Assembly: GCF_000264995.1 (NCBI RefSeq)
Contig: NW_006767433.1
Span: forward strand, 540,448 to 604,447
From: Punctularia strigosozonata HHB-11173 SS5
Taxonomy: Eukaryota; Basidiomycota; Agaricomycetes; Corticiales; Punctulariaceae
Reading direction: 5' to 3'
Length of the DNA stretch: 64,000 nucleotides
Shown here: piece after piece, positions 53,401 to 64,000 of the stretch
How positions within the stretch are numbered: the stretch's first letter is position 1
How the letters are laid out: every line of letters starts with the position of its first letter
Made by a program: the position numbers and the translations under genes
The notes under the pieces: generated by a model
Told to the model about the DNA's origin: nothing
The model's input: the letters and a program-made list of their open reading frames with translations, nothing else
The model's database searches: none

Positions 53401-54833
53401 ACCCTAGATTGCCGACACGACTCCTCAATTCCTTGGAGAATACAGTGACATGTCGAACCAACAAGATATCTTCACTCATGCTATTAACCACTTTGGTGCA
53501 GAGCAGGAGGAAATACGCACTGCGGCTGCCTTCGCTGCCGGCAAGTCTCAATGGCTGACACTGATCCTCCGTCCTTACCCTCCCCTTACCCAGGCAACAT
53601 CGCGATCGGCAACTTACATTTGTTCCTTCCGGCCATTGTCAAGCTGGTAAAGAGTGATCCTCAGAAGCGTTTGTTGTCCCTACACGCTCTCAAAGAGGTG
53701 CTGTGCTGTCAATTGCTCGGTCGACGTACATTACTGACCGTATACGCTCAGGTCGTCAGTCACACGTCTCATGGGCAACTGGAGACGGTTGCCGACACCC
53801 TGTGGACTCCGCTGTTCGAAAATTCTGAGAATGCTGAAGAAGCTACGCGCAACGTCGCGGCGGCGTGCCTTGGAAAGCTCACCACAACACATCCATCACA
53901 ATACTTGCCGCAGCTTCATGTACGTGTTGCATACTTGAGGACGTCCAACGTCCAGCATCGCTAACCGGCGACTCAGGCACGTATTCGTGACGTAAATCCT
54001 GCTGCAAGAGCTACTGTCATCGCCGCCATCCGCTACACCTTCGCGGACGCCTCGCAATCGTATGACGAGTTGCTGTCTCCGCTGCTCGTGGACTTCCTGT
54101 GTCTCATGCAAGACCCGGATCTCGTGCGTAGTGCATATGAGGTTACATCGGGTAACCTCTCACATCATTTATAGACTGTGCGACGACTCGCTCTGTCCGC
54201 ATTGAACTCAGCTGCGCGCACAAAACCGCATCTCGTTCGGGAGCACCTCGCGTTTATCATACCCAACCTTTACTCGGAAACCGTGGTCAAACCTGAGCTT
54301 ATCCGCACTGTGCAGATGGGCCCTTGGACACACAAAGTCGACGACGGTCTCGATGCCCGCAAAACGGCGTACGAGACTGTGTACACTCTGGTAGGCTTGT
54401 ATCTGAGCAACATCTATTCGTCGACCTGATTTATGCATGTCATCTCTAGCTCGACACTTGCCTTCCCAAGTTGGACATCAACGAACTGTTGGCGCGCGTC
54501 CTCAGCGGTTTGGGAGACGATTCAGACGAGATCAAGGTCATATGCCACATGATCCTCTTCCGCCTCTCGCAAGTAGCGCCCACCGCTGTTGCCCAGCGGC
54601 TCGATGAGGCCACGCCATTGCTTGAGAAATCGGTCAAGGGTCCCAACGTCACCAAAGATACAGTAAAGCAGGACGTCGAACGGGCGGCAGAGCTGCGCAG
54701 AAGCACTCTTCGCGCGTCTGCGGCGCTTAGCAAGATATCCGTTTCTGGCCTGTCGCCCAAGTTTGACGCATTTATCGAGGTCTTGCAGAAGAGCGAATGG
54801 GCGACCGAGTTCCGTGAACTGGTAGGCGCTTAA
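50446..54833 (+). CDS. CAND1: Cullin-associated NEDD8-dissociated protein (CAND1/TIP120)
   Basis: HEAT-repeat exchange factor that binds unneddylated cullin-Rbx1 and swaps SCF substrate receptors. Start MTKTYIMNGLIEK at 50446, joined to MQSSDQDFR and YMGLNDLMKEIEQDPNSFYG. A run of HEAT repeats follows (ISEVKNQAVKCLGKLTKILR; HPRPAVRKRAIITLAQVVPI; DDEELRESCLQALEALVLRC). An acidic loop follows YIKYDPNYAGDD, rich in Asp and Glu, as in animal CAND1. The carboxyl half shows SNQQDIFTHAINHFGAEQEE, LTVRRLALSALNSAARTKPH and the TIP120 domain RTVQMGPWTHKVDDGLDARK, TAYETVYTLLDT and KLDINELLARVLSGL. It ends FRELVGA. About 1,200 residues with a dozen short introns, within the family range. Confidence 0.95.
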
Positions 54834-54979
54834 ATGCATGGCGCGCGGTTTGAAATGCTCTATATCGTGTGTGCATCGTCATCGTCATCACCTCCATATT
54901 CACATCGCAAACGATCTCCACTCTATCTGCCCAAAGAACTGTACTTAGTACATGGAAAGAACCCAGCGAAATGTATTCA

Positions 54980-57188
54980 TTATCCGAATATCCGGCGTTT
55001 GATTTCGTTCCATGCGCGTTGCCTTTCTTTGGCCGCCGCTCCATCGAAGAGCACGGACTTGTTCTCGATTGCTCTGCGGCTTAGATATGGCATGACATCC
55101 TTCAAAGCGCCATAGGGGACGTATCTAACAACATGTTCGTTGGTCACCAAAATTATCTATTATGGAAGCGTAGAGGAGAGAGCTCACTTCAGCACGAACG
55201 GCGAAGCCGCCTTCGTCTTGCTTGCTAGGTAGTCCGTAAGTTCATCGCTCATCCCTATTCTAGATATTGAGCCACCACATGCTGTAGTGCGGTGAGACAA
55301 CACATACCATATAATTGGCCCATATTGATCCTTTCCGTGACCTCCGGGCTCAAGACGACCTCTCCTCCTTGCGTCCTGGACCCCAGTCCGTGCTGAACGA
55401 TTTCCTCCAGCACGAGCTCTGCACTCGTCGTGTTATGCGTGCCGAACAACACGCCGATCGTGGGCGTTCCGTTTCTTCCGCGAGCCTTCACATCCTTCGC
55501 GACGCCTTCAACCAGCACGCGCAAGCACGCATTGTAGCACGCGTCCGTCTCCGACTTCTTCAGCCAAACGGGCGGTTCCGGGTCCGGCGAGATAGAGGGC
55601 AGTTTGACTTGGAGGCTAGGGTCGGAGGAATCCTTCGGGGTCTTGCCGTTCGGGTGGGCCGCCAGCTCGTGCGGGTGGTACGCGCCGCGGACGAGCTTGA
55701 CCCCGAGCGCGAACCCGTTTTCGCGCGCATCCTCGAGACTTTGTTGCAAGTAACCCAACGTTCTGCGAAAGGACGTTGGGCGCGATAAAGAAGGGGATAA
55801 TGTTGAAAGACGAACCTCCGCAGGTAGGCCTGGTAAGTCTGATATATCAGCGGTTGCACTGCGGGAGCGGCTACTGGTGTCGATCCGATGAGCTGCTTCC
55901 ATTTACCTCCGGTCGAAGGCAGTCTGTTGAAATGGCGCATGAGCGCGTGTGCATACGCATCTACCGCGGGCTGGGCCGCGTTTTCAGTGCTACGCTGGGC
56001 ATGCTAAATGGTGGAACGCATACCTGGTACCAGCTGCGGTAGACCATATGAGCAGATGAAGACGTGCATCTCGGATCTCGACAGCTTACGTGTATTCCGC
56101 ATCGATGATGACCTTTACCCCCCTCTCTTGCGCCCGCGAACATATCCTGAACATGTCATCGTACAATTCTTTGAGAGCGACGATGTCTTGTGTAGTGAGA
56201 GGAGTCTTTGCCGGGGGAGACGGAGAAGCGAGAATATCCAGATCCGTGGGGACTGGATAACCAGGAAAGGCTATCGGCGATTTAGTCCGAGGACGGGAGT
56301 TGACCAGGTAGGATGAAAAATTGACGAGAGTTTGAGCATCCGGTAACAATGCCGTCTAAGGGAATTGAGTGATGTACGACTGGTTATCAGGAGAGGGTCG
56401 GGGAGCGGTCCAGACGTGAACACATACGAGTTTCACCGCAACCCACGTCCTCCTACCGGTCCGTTCAGTTCCCAGCCCGTCTTCGAAATCGGCGGCAACA
56501 TTGATGCAATTGATCATTTCCTCCACTGCCTGTTTATGAGGCGGCTTCTCGTGCTCATTCGTGTGTGAGACTTGAACGCCAGCTGCTTCGGCCTCATCTA
56601 CCTCCACGCTGTATGCAAATAGGCAGCCCTTGTTCTCAGCACGCAATTCCTTCAGTAAAGGGATGCATTCTTGCGCAGTGTCGGCTCCTACGAACTGCGT
56701 AAAACACGTAAGAGCGTTTGATGAGCCAGAGACACTCGCATATATACGGGCCGACGCACCTGCGAGAAGAAGGTCGCCCTCACGACGGCCTCCGTGATGT
56801 GCTTCACCCCCGGTATCGATAGGAGCGTATTCAATACAGTCGGCGCGGCATCCACCAAAGTAGGGAACGAGCAAGCAGCGTAGACCACGTATGTTCGGAT
56901 GAGGCTGCCCAAGGATGCCGTAGGCCGCTTGTGTTTGTCCTCCTCCGCATCGGCATCGGCGTGAACGCTGCGATCTCCAAGCCCCAGCAGGAGAGCGGCT
57001 CCAAGGATGCCTCCTGTCGCTGCGAATCCGTATTTCGATAGGCGAAGTGCCTGTCGCTTGCGCGCTTCGCGTTCCGGTCCAGGGTTGGGCGGTTCGCTCG
57101 ACAGACGCCTGGCTTTCGGGACTGGCGGCAGTCGCGGGAGGCGCGTGAGCCTACACTGCGGCCGTCCGAGGAGGGGGCGAGAGTACAT
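54980..57188 (-). CDS. PUT1: proline dehydrogenase (mitochondrial)
   Basis: FAD-dependent enzyme that oxidises proline to pyrroline-5-carboxylate in mitochondria. Start MYSRPLLGRPQCRLTRLPRL at 57188, a basic presequence followed by a hydrophobic stretch (YGFAATGGILGAALLLGLGD). The barrel domain appears as FVGADTAQECIPLLKELRAE, YSVEVDEAEAAG, RTWVAVKL, RGVKVIIDAEYTW, NGFALGVKLVRGAYHPHELA and GVLFGTHNTTSAELVLEEIV. INMGQLYGMCDELTDYL and the proline-binding end YVPYG...MPYLSRRAIENKS follow, where the paired arginines contact proline carboxylate. It ends RRIFG. A proline-rich insertion (about SPPAKTPLTTQD) is a fungal feature. It is convergent with CAND1 (146 bp apart). Confidence 0.93.
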
Positions 57189-57587
57189 CGAGGATGAAGT
57201 GCAAGGCTTGGTCCGGGCAGGTACTTATCATACTCGGAATAATAGTAGAGGTCAAGATAAGGCACGTCTGGACGTTCGGACATTCGCGATGTTTGTGCAG
57301 TTACGGCACGACGCGTGCGGCCCGCTGCAAGCTGCTGCGACATGTGGTAAGATCGTCCATTTGATCATCGACAAGGTCCGCGTTCTCCGTCGGTATTCCG
57401 TCGCCATGTGGCGCGACGTGTGCGGGCACCCCTATGCACAGTACACTGGCCATCATCTTACCCCTTTATAACAGTCTACGTGCTATATGTGATGTGGTAA
57501 ACGACTTCGGACAAGCTTGCGCGGACATCGATGCAGACTGATTGCAATGACGATGGCATACATTGATATTTCCGTGGTGGTCAGCAT
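57189..57587. other. intergenic region between PUT1 and BCP1
   Basis: 399 bp between two minus-strand genes, containing the PUT1 promoter and the BCP1 3' UTR. No gene or Put3-type paired CGG site was recognised. Confidence 0.4.
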
Positions 57588-58713
57588 TTAAGGGGGGACG
57601 GCATATTCCCTGTTTATTGCCGCGATGAGCTCCTGGAATCGGTCTGAGGGGACCAGCATCATGCGCCCCCCTGTATCGAGTCCAAACGCCTCCTCGTCCC
57701 GTGGTTGCGCGTTCGTGAACGAATAATCGATGGCGTGCGTGGCGAACTAGTTACAAACGGAAGAGTGCCGGCGTCAGGTGGCCGTTACGGGCGGACGGAT
57801 CATCGGTAACAATCACGTATGCTGACCTTTTGGATGATCTCATCTTCGGGATGGAACGAGTACGATCCGCCTTTGGCGGTGCTAGACGCCTGCGCAGCTG
57901 CGGCATTCTTGTGCTTTTTCGACCGTGGTTGGTCGGCATGGAGCTCTGCAGCTTCCGCGTCTGTGAGCTTGTATATCCTTGAGATGAACATTAGATGCGT
58001 GAAACGGTATGGTTCATTCTGTGAGATGCCGGCTGTTAGTTGCTTCTGCAGCTTGAGTGCGTAAGTAGAACCCACGTCGTCAATGGCCCACTTGATTTCG
58101 TTCTCGAGCATACGGTACATCGGCGGGACGGTCTGCACGGGCATGTTGATCAGTCGCTCGGAGAACACGAGTCCGACGTGATTTTGGGACTGCAATCCTG
58201 ACTCCCCCAGGAGGCCTTGGAGCGCTTGATGAAACGCAGGATTGGCTCCCGACTTGGCGAGAGCGTAATCCCTGATGGCCCGTATGGAAGGTCGAGCCTG
58301 CGATAAGCAAAATCGTTCTCGAAACCAACCTTGAGAGGCAGAGGCACAAGCATTCACACACCTGGTGAACATGCATGTTCAACACCGTAAGCACCGCATA
58401 CGGATCGCTCTCGATCCCGTCGCATTTGATCGTCGTCCCGACCAGGGGTTGGCTAAGGATGAGATCTGCCAAATCGTTCACTTGTAAAGCCTCCGCATCG
58501 CTTTGGAATTGTTGTACGATGAGCCTCTTGAGGGCGATGTAATCGACCTTCGGATTCGGATCGAAGAATTCGAAGTCGACATCGACGAGGCTCTACTAGA
58601 GCACCAGCGTTTCAGGTTCCCCCTCACAGCGTGCATCGTCACAAAAAATCACATACGACGTCGCTATCGTCACCATCGACTTCGTCTTGGGTCTTCTGTT
58701 TGCGTTTGGCCAT
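57588..58713 (-). CDS. BCP1: Bcp1/BCCIP family protein
   Basis: Conserved nuclear protein; in yeast a chaperone for Rpl23 and needed for export of Mss4. Start MAKRKQKTQDEVDGDDSDV at 58713, a basic then acidic leader joined by a short intron to SLVDVDFEFFDPNPKVDYIA. Further blocks are LADLILSQPLVGTTIKCDGI, DPYAVLTVLNMHVHQARPSI, SQNHVGLVFSERLINMPVQT and MYRMLENEIKWAIDD, then PYRFTHLMFISRIYKL, FHPEDEIIQKFATHAIDYSF and a proline end YAVPP. The order and spacing match the family. About 290 residues. The acceptor after the first intron must be the second of two adjacent TAGs. Confidence 0.92.
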
Positions 58714-60018
58714 GGGGCAGGTTCGATGCGCGACTGCCAAAAAACGGTGGCGCCGGACTGGAGGCTGGATCACGCTCAGAATCAACACGCCATGATGCAT
58801 GTTACAAACAGCATTCAGAACTATGATACGACATCCGTAGAATGCAGTTCTCTATCACTTCAAGTTCGGTGGACGTAAATCGGCTACTTGTCCAGATTGT
58901 AAGGGTGATCGAGTCTACGCAAGCTGGCGCATACTGATGCACAATGCCACTTGGTTACAGGTCTTGATGCCGAACAACATCCGTTAAGCGACAACGTATT
59001 CCTTCCATGAACGAGCACAGTCTCAAGTCAATGACATGACTCGGCGCCATCGCATTCGAGCCGTGAGTGCATGCAATCAGGTATGTCTCCTCGGCTGTCG
59101 ACATCACACAGGAGGTACTTACCATGCCCAAGCCTTAATCTTAATCCCTCTATCCTCGTTGATGACCAGTCCTAGTACCTGGCGATGGAGTCGTATCCAC
59201 ATGTTCAGAATGCTCGTATCACGGTATCGGGCCCCGTTCCTGTGGACTGGGTATCCTATGATATTGAACCGCGGTTCTCGTAATGCCTGCCGTCAATGGC
59301 AGTCACTGGACGCTGGCTGACCTCCCAACGATCAGAGTCGTAACCTCAGTCCCTCCTGCAAACCCTCAGACTTGCCTCAGACGCACCCCTAGTTCCCGCT
59401 CCCGAACCCCATCCCGAACACAGCCTTTTTGTCTCAGTGTGTTCGCCGGCTCCGTGGTCCCGAGCAAGGTCCGAGCCCGATTGCTAGTGACCGACCGGCG
59501 ATCTTGTTCTTTCTCCCCCGATATCGTGTCTCGAATCGGAGACATGACGCTCATCTAGGTACAATTGGCGAAGGGTTTCCATAGATAACCGGGGAGTACC
59601 TCATAGCAAGCCCCAAGTGCCGATCGGCTCAGCAGTGAGAGTTGCTCTCAAGATTCTGGCGTATCACGTCGACAATGTTTGGTACCAGGTGGTTTTCGTT
59701 TTGGTTTCCCTCGACAATCCCTTGCGGTCTATTAAGCTCTATCAATCACGTCGTACCAACAACAAATACACTATCGCGAAGGCTTACTAGCTTACTCATA
59801 CCTCGAGGTTCCAGAACACAGGGGGGTATCAACGATTAACTGCACATATCGCACAACATGGTGGAGAATAACATGGATAACGTTGACACAGCTGGAAGCT
59901 CGAGAACGTGACTGATAGCGTCAGATTACAGTGCTTGTAGAATAGAACGGCGCCCAAAGGTGAAACGCGACAGTACCCGAATCCTGGATGTGTGCTTGGT
60001 GAACCTCTTGTCTCGCGT
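58714..60018. other. long gene-free stretch
   Basis: About 1.3 kb upstream of BCP1 and downstream of the last large gene. Open frames are short and carry no domain. No tRNA, 5S rRNA, LTR or other repeat was recognised. The region is less GC-rich than the adjacent coding DNA. Confidence 0.4.
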
Positions 60019-63000
60019 TCAGGTCTTGAAGCCGGTCGCATGCAGAGAGCTGGGTCCGTCTTGCCGAACGAACACGCCAGAGTCACGCTCGTTGCATGCC
60101 TCATCCTCATCTGCCTCCTCCTCCTCCAGAAGATCCACCGGGAAAGTCGGGCACAAAGGCGTATCGAGTTCCGTGTCGTCCTCCGCGGCTCGTTCTTCTT
60201 GGCCCGACGCCCATGAAGACCTAGCGCTGTGATAGGTGCTCCCCTTGGAGGCGAGCGAATGCGTACGAGAGTGCGCGACGCGCTCAGCTCCGCCACCCTC
60301 TCGATCCGGCAGCTTCGTCTTCGCCTCCGATGACGACCAAGGCAGTCCAGCTTTGACACCGCCCAGCCTTCTAAAGCGCTGAGTGATCTCTCTTGTCCTG
60401 ATAGACCGAACCGGCGAGACCGGGGAAGACGGGACAGACGGAAGCGGCTTCTCCACCGGAACTGGTGACTCTAGTACATCAGGCAGCGGAGGCGGAGTGA
60501 GGGCAGAGTCAGACTCCTCAGGATCTTTCACGTCCGCGACCTTTGAGAACGAACTGTGAAGCCGGCGAAGACCATGAAAAATAGACGACACCGTAGGGCC
60601 CGTTTCCAACGTGGGTGTACGATCGTTCGGGGACAATCTACCAGACGATGAGGGAATACGGCCGAGCACCGGTGAATTCGAGCGCGCGTTTGAGAACTAA
60701 TTCACATCATGTGAGCCTCTGCACCACGAAATACGCTCCCAAGTCACTAACCTCTGGGATATACGGCTGAAGCCATCGTCCTCCCTTCTCTCTGAAACTA
60801 TGCAGCTCGTGCACAGTTGAATCTTCCCCCAAGACTCCACTATCATCTCTCGCGTCTTCGAACAGATCCTCGTCCAAGCCGCTCCCCAGGCCCTCCCCAT
60901 CATCGTCAAACGACAACATGTCCATGCATAATCTCCCGATGCTAGCGGAATCCCCATCGTCTGACAGACAATTGACCGACCCAGCCCTCGAGCTCGCGCC
61001 GGAGGGCATCATCCAGGGGTCGCTGAAGCACACACTGCCCTCGTGATCATCGCCAGCGATCGAGCTCTCTCTGCTCCGCGGGGTGAACATGAGGTCCATC
61101 TCGCTCAGGAAGCGCTGCCTTTGATGCTCGAAAGGGAACGAGGGCTTGTGCCGTACTTGACCATCCGCTGGAGGGCTTAAGTCTTCGATATATGCGCCCG
61201 GCATGATAACGTCCTCCGTCACCGCCGTCGTGGGTTCCTCAAGCATCTTCTGGCTCTCCATCTCGGTCGAGTTGCTCCTGGCGAAGGGAAAGGGCGAGCC
61301 AGAACGACCGCTCCGAGAACGCTGTCGCTCCGCCGTTTGTGCCCCCGAAGCTAGAGACGCATCTGTGTCCGCTCCCGAATCAGCTCCGGACAATGCCGCA
61401 GCGAGCGGCGGGCACGGGAACTCAGACAGAGACGGGGCAGGCGAACGAGACGTGATCGACAAGCTGCCGGACTTTCTGAAGGAGCCCAGAGACCCGATAG
61501 AGCCATCGAACGTCCGCTCGGAGTCAGGGCGGAGATGCTGCCTATTCGAGAACGGATCTTGGGCAACACCAGCGGACGATGCTGATCCTGCTGAAGGCGC
61601 CTTCTCGCTATGCCGCGGACGGTACGAGGGCGGGGACGAGGGCGGTTCCCGGCCTCTGTGCTTCTCCAAAGGCACGTATTTAGCCATCCTGTACGACGGA
61701 GGCGTCGTCTTTCCCGGGGAACGGCGTACGGGAGTGGTATCGTTATCAGTCGACGGTAACTGGGGTGGTGTGAAGGCAACATCTCCCGTGGTGCCGTGGG
61801 GTTCAGGCGTGCGCATCCGCGAAGGTTCCACGCAGTCCACCAGACCGAGACCTATGCTGCTCCCGCTCTCGCACGAGGCCCTGCCCGCCTGCCCCTCAGG
61901 TGAAATTGCGGGCGTCCTACATTGCATGGCCCATGTCTTGTTCGCCTTGGGCGTGCTGGCAGAGTCCTCGTCCAACAAGCCGCCCCCGAAGTCGGCGGAG
62001 CAGCCGGAGAAGTGGCGCATAGGGGGTGCAGGCAATGGCTGGGTCGGAGCGGCCTTCGCAGATTCCCGTCTCAGTAGCCTTTGCCTGGTTGCCGAAACGG
62101 ACGAAAGCCTGGGACGCAAGCCTGGTTTATCCAAAGGTCCATCCTCCAGCTCAGGAGTGGGGTACGCCAGAATCGCTCGCTCGAGATGAGACCGAGGGCT
62201 TGAACGACGAGGGCTGGGAGGGTTGCCCTTGGGCGAGTGCGCGGGGAATCTGTAGGAAGTAGGCGGGTGCGGGGCTTCGTATGAGCAACCGTAAACCTTC
62301 GGGGTTTCGAATGTAACGCGACTCCGTTGAGACGAAGAACGCGAAAAGCCTCCGAACTCGGGCGAGGTAGGCGTAAGCGGCAAGGGAATCCTCTCCGGCG
62401 CGGGATAATAGTCGTCGTTGAGCGAATAGATGCTGCCGGCCGCTGACCCGAGCGTCCTCGAAGGCGAGCCCGATGGCGAGCAATGAAATGCGTCCACGAG
62501 CTCGACTTCGCCCTTGGCGAACGGATCCGACTCCGGAGTGAATGCGCGCTCCATGTCGGCCTGGTTGAGCTCTTCCTCTATGTCCAGATCCGCGAGGCTG
62601 GCGCGCTGTCTCAGGGACGGAGCGGACGTGGATCGCCTGGGAGGAGCAGGAACGTCGATGCGCATGCGAACCGGCTTCGGTTTGGACTTGGACCGCTTCT
62701 CCTGAACCTTACTGGAGGGCTTCTGTTTTCCCGACCTATCCTTGCGCTTCGTCGTGCGAGAGCTTCTCTCTTCGACCTCAGCCGAAGGTCGCCTACTCGC
62801 TCTGACGTTCTCGGGAAAATTGAAGGTAGCGGAGATGGGCGTGACCGGGAGCGACGAGGAAGGTAGCGAACCGGGCGAAGTGCCTGACGGGCTGCTCTTG
62901 GAGGTAAACGGGCGACCCAGTTTCGACATCAGCTTAGATGCAATGCTTGACTTGGATTGCTGTGTGATTGCGATCAGTGATACGGCCTCGCAGCGTAGCG

Positions 63001-63878
63001 AGTGGGATCATTACATTGGTCGCGGTAGACGTCGCTGAGCCTCTTCTAAGGTGCAGGTAGTCGGGCAGAGGCGGCGGCGGCATCAACTCGGCCTAGATGC
63101 CGATGTCAGTCCTTATCCCCACAAGACATGCAAGACTTACAGAATCGTTGAGAGAGACGGGTTCCGGCAGCGCATCTCCGAACCTGAAAGGAATGTCGCG
63201 TTCCTAGACGGATACGATGAGCAACGAGAACATGTTCATCAAAACCAACGGCTCACGGAGGGTACGTCGGATACCGCGGAGCTGGGCCAATGAGGGTTGT
63301 ATGCTGAAAGAGGGGTCATAGGAGGATCGCGAGGAGACTCAAAGTCGTTCGAGGAAAACGGCAAGTTGCCCATGTCATCCGCGAATGAGGCTCTGATGGG
63401 TGTCGGAAGAGGGCTCAGTCCTCTCCGGCTGGAGGCGCCGCCCGGTGACGCGCCAAGTTTGAAAGGCAGCGAGAAGAGACTGGAAAGGCCGGGCGTGGGG
63501 GAGCGAGCGCGCGAAATCGAGCGCTTGCCTCTGATCGAAGAAAGAGCGGGTGTTCTCCTGGTGGTGGACGGCCTGCGCAGCCGTCGCCTTGGCGTCTGGC
63601 GATATGTCAAAAAACGACTTCGGCAGCGAGTTGGTGCGCGTGCGCGCATGCTTGGGGCGGGGCGGCTCCGGCGTGGCGGTCGGGTTGGGCGCCGCCCTCT
63701 CCGCGCGGGTTTGCGATCGCGAGTTGGACCTCCGAAACAGATCTAGGGTCGACCGGGAGTTGTCCCGTCTTGTTTGAAGCGGCACCGAGAAGGACAGGTC
63801 CGGCGGCGGGACGCGATCGAGTGTCGAGCAGACGAGCTCGTTGAACTCGGCCACGGAGAAAGCAGGCTGGCGGTTCAT
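60019..63878 (-). CDS. large disordered serine/proline-rich hypothetical protein
   Basis: Not recognised. Read as one gene from ATG 63878 (MNRQPAFSVAEFNELVCSTL) to the stop at 60019, about 1,150 residues. After TNSLPK a weak-donor intron of 46 nt (GTCGTT to GCGCAG, about 63569-63614) joins to PSTTRRTPALSSIRGKRS. Further exons read ERDIPFRFGDALPEPVSLND and AELMPPPPLPDYLHLRRGSA, then a 740-residue exon beginning inside LMSKLGRPFTSKSSPSG, then a last exon beginning FSNARSNSPVLGRIPSSSGR. Nearly all of it is Ser/Pro/Arg-rich with many S-P and R-x-x-S sites and some acidic stretches (LCMDMLSFDDDGEG). It looks like a cytoskeletal or signalling scaffold regulated by kinases; no known domain seen. It could be two genes, but all joins keep frame. 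Confidence 0.6.
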
Positions 63879-64000
63879 GGCGGGATCCGCGGCTAGAGCG
63901 ACGGCAGGCTCAGAAAAAGGGCGTAGGACAACAGCCGGTATATGGACAAAAGAGAGTGGAGGTCAACGATGTTGAACGAGCGGACACAGCATGGGACTGC
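63879..64000. promoter_or_regulatory. 5' flank of the large scaffold gene
   Basis: The 122 bases before the start codon are all that the window shows of this promoter. No element recognised. Confidence 0.3.

Noticed and set aside
61203-62189. 328-codon plus-strand open frame opposite the large scaffold gene
   Set aside because: Antisense shadow; no domain, and the minus-strand exons join consistently over the same stretch.

Overview
The window is nuclear DNA from a filamentous basidiomycete, most likely an agaricomycete and perhaps a polypore-like wood decayer. The signs are compact genes on both strands, mostly 45-60 nt GT-AG introns (several per gene), GC-rich serine/proline-rich proteins, a Ty1/copia LTR remnant, and fungal proteins such as the SPC25, Dbf2/Sid2, PUT1 and BNI4 families. 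All calls rest on reading the DNA and recalled family motifs; no search was run.

Layout. 1-517: 3' end of a copia element (RNase H tail, polypurine tract, 3' LTR), cut by the window edge. 1463-6315: oxoglutarate/malate-type mitochondrial carrier (+), kinetochore SPC25 (-), and the NDR kinase DBF2/SID2 (+), which shares a 115-bp promoter with SPC25. 6961-9766: small secreted cysteine-rich protein (-), YOP1 (-), OST5 (+). 10293-18833: leukotriene A4 hydrolase-type M1 peptidase (-), meiotic MSH4 (+), an orphan gene (-). 19486-26867: VPS35 (-), mitoribosomal mL43 (+), a GET2-like ER receptor (-), ArfGAP AGE2/SMAP type (+). 27308-30906: two head-to-head orphan genes. 31505-40570: SWC2/VPS72 (-), BNI4-like scaffold (-), FAD-dependent DAO-family oxidoreductase (-). 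41003-47481: RPB1, the largest RNA polymerase II subunit (-). 48025-58713: VPS27 (+), CAND1 (+), PUT1 proline dehydrogenase (-), BCP1 (-). 60019-63878: a very large disordered serine/proline-rich orphan (-).

Most genes are single-copy housekeeping genes with no shared pathway beyond a loose trafficking theme (YOP1, GET2, ArfGAP, VPS35, VPS27). Seven neighbour pairs are head-to-head. I found no biosynthetic cluster, CRISPR array, rRNA or tRNA, and no convincing new multi-gene system.

The most notable signals are within genes. RPB1 has 9-, 12- and 22-nt exons, its CTD introns sit in the same phase of successive heptads, and its active-site loop lies on a 48-nt exon. MSH4 needs a GC-AG intron in its ATPase domain. 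An MCB-type ACGCGT lies between SPC25 and DBF2/SID2. The DBF2/SID2 kinase carries an N-terminal threefold repeat, and the BNI4-like protein has a PP1-docking-like motif. Several orphan proteins have clear internal structure.
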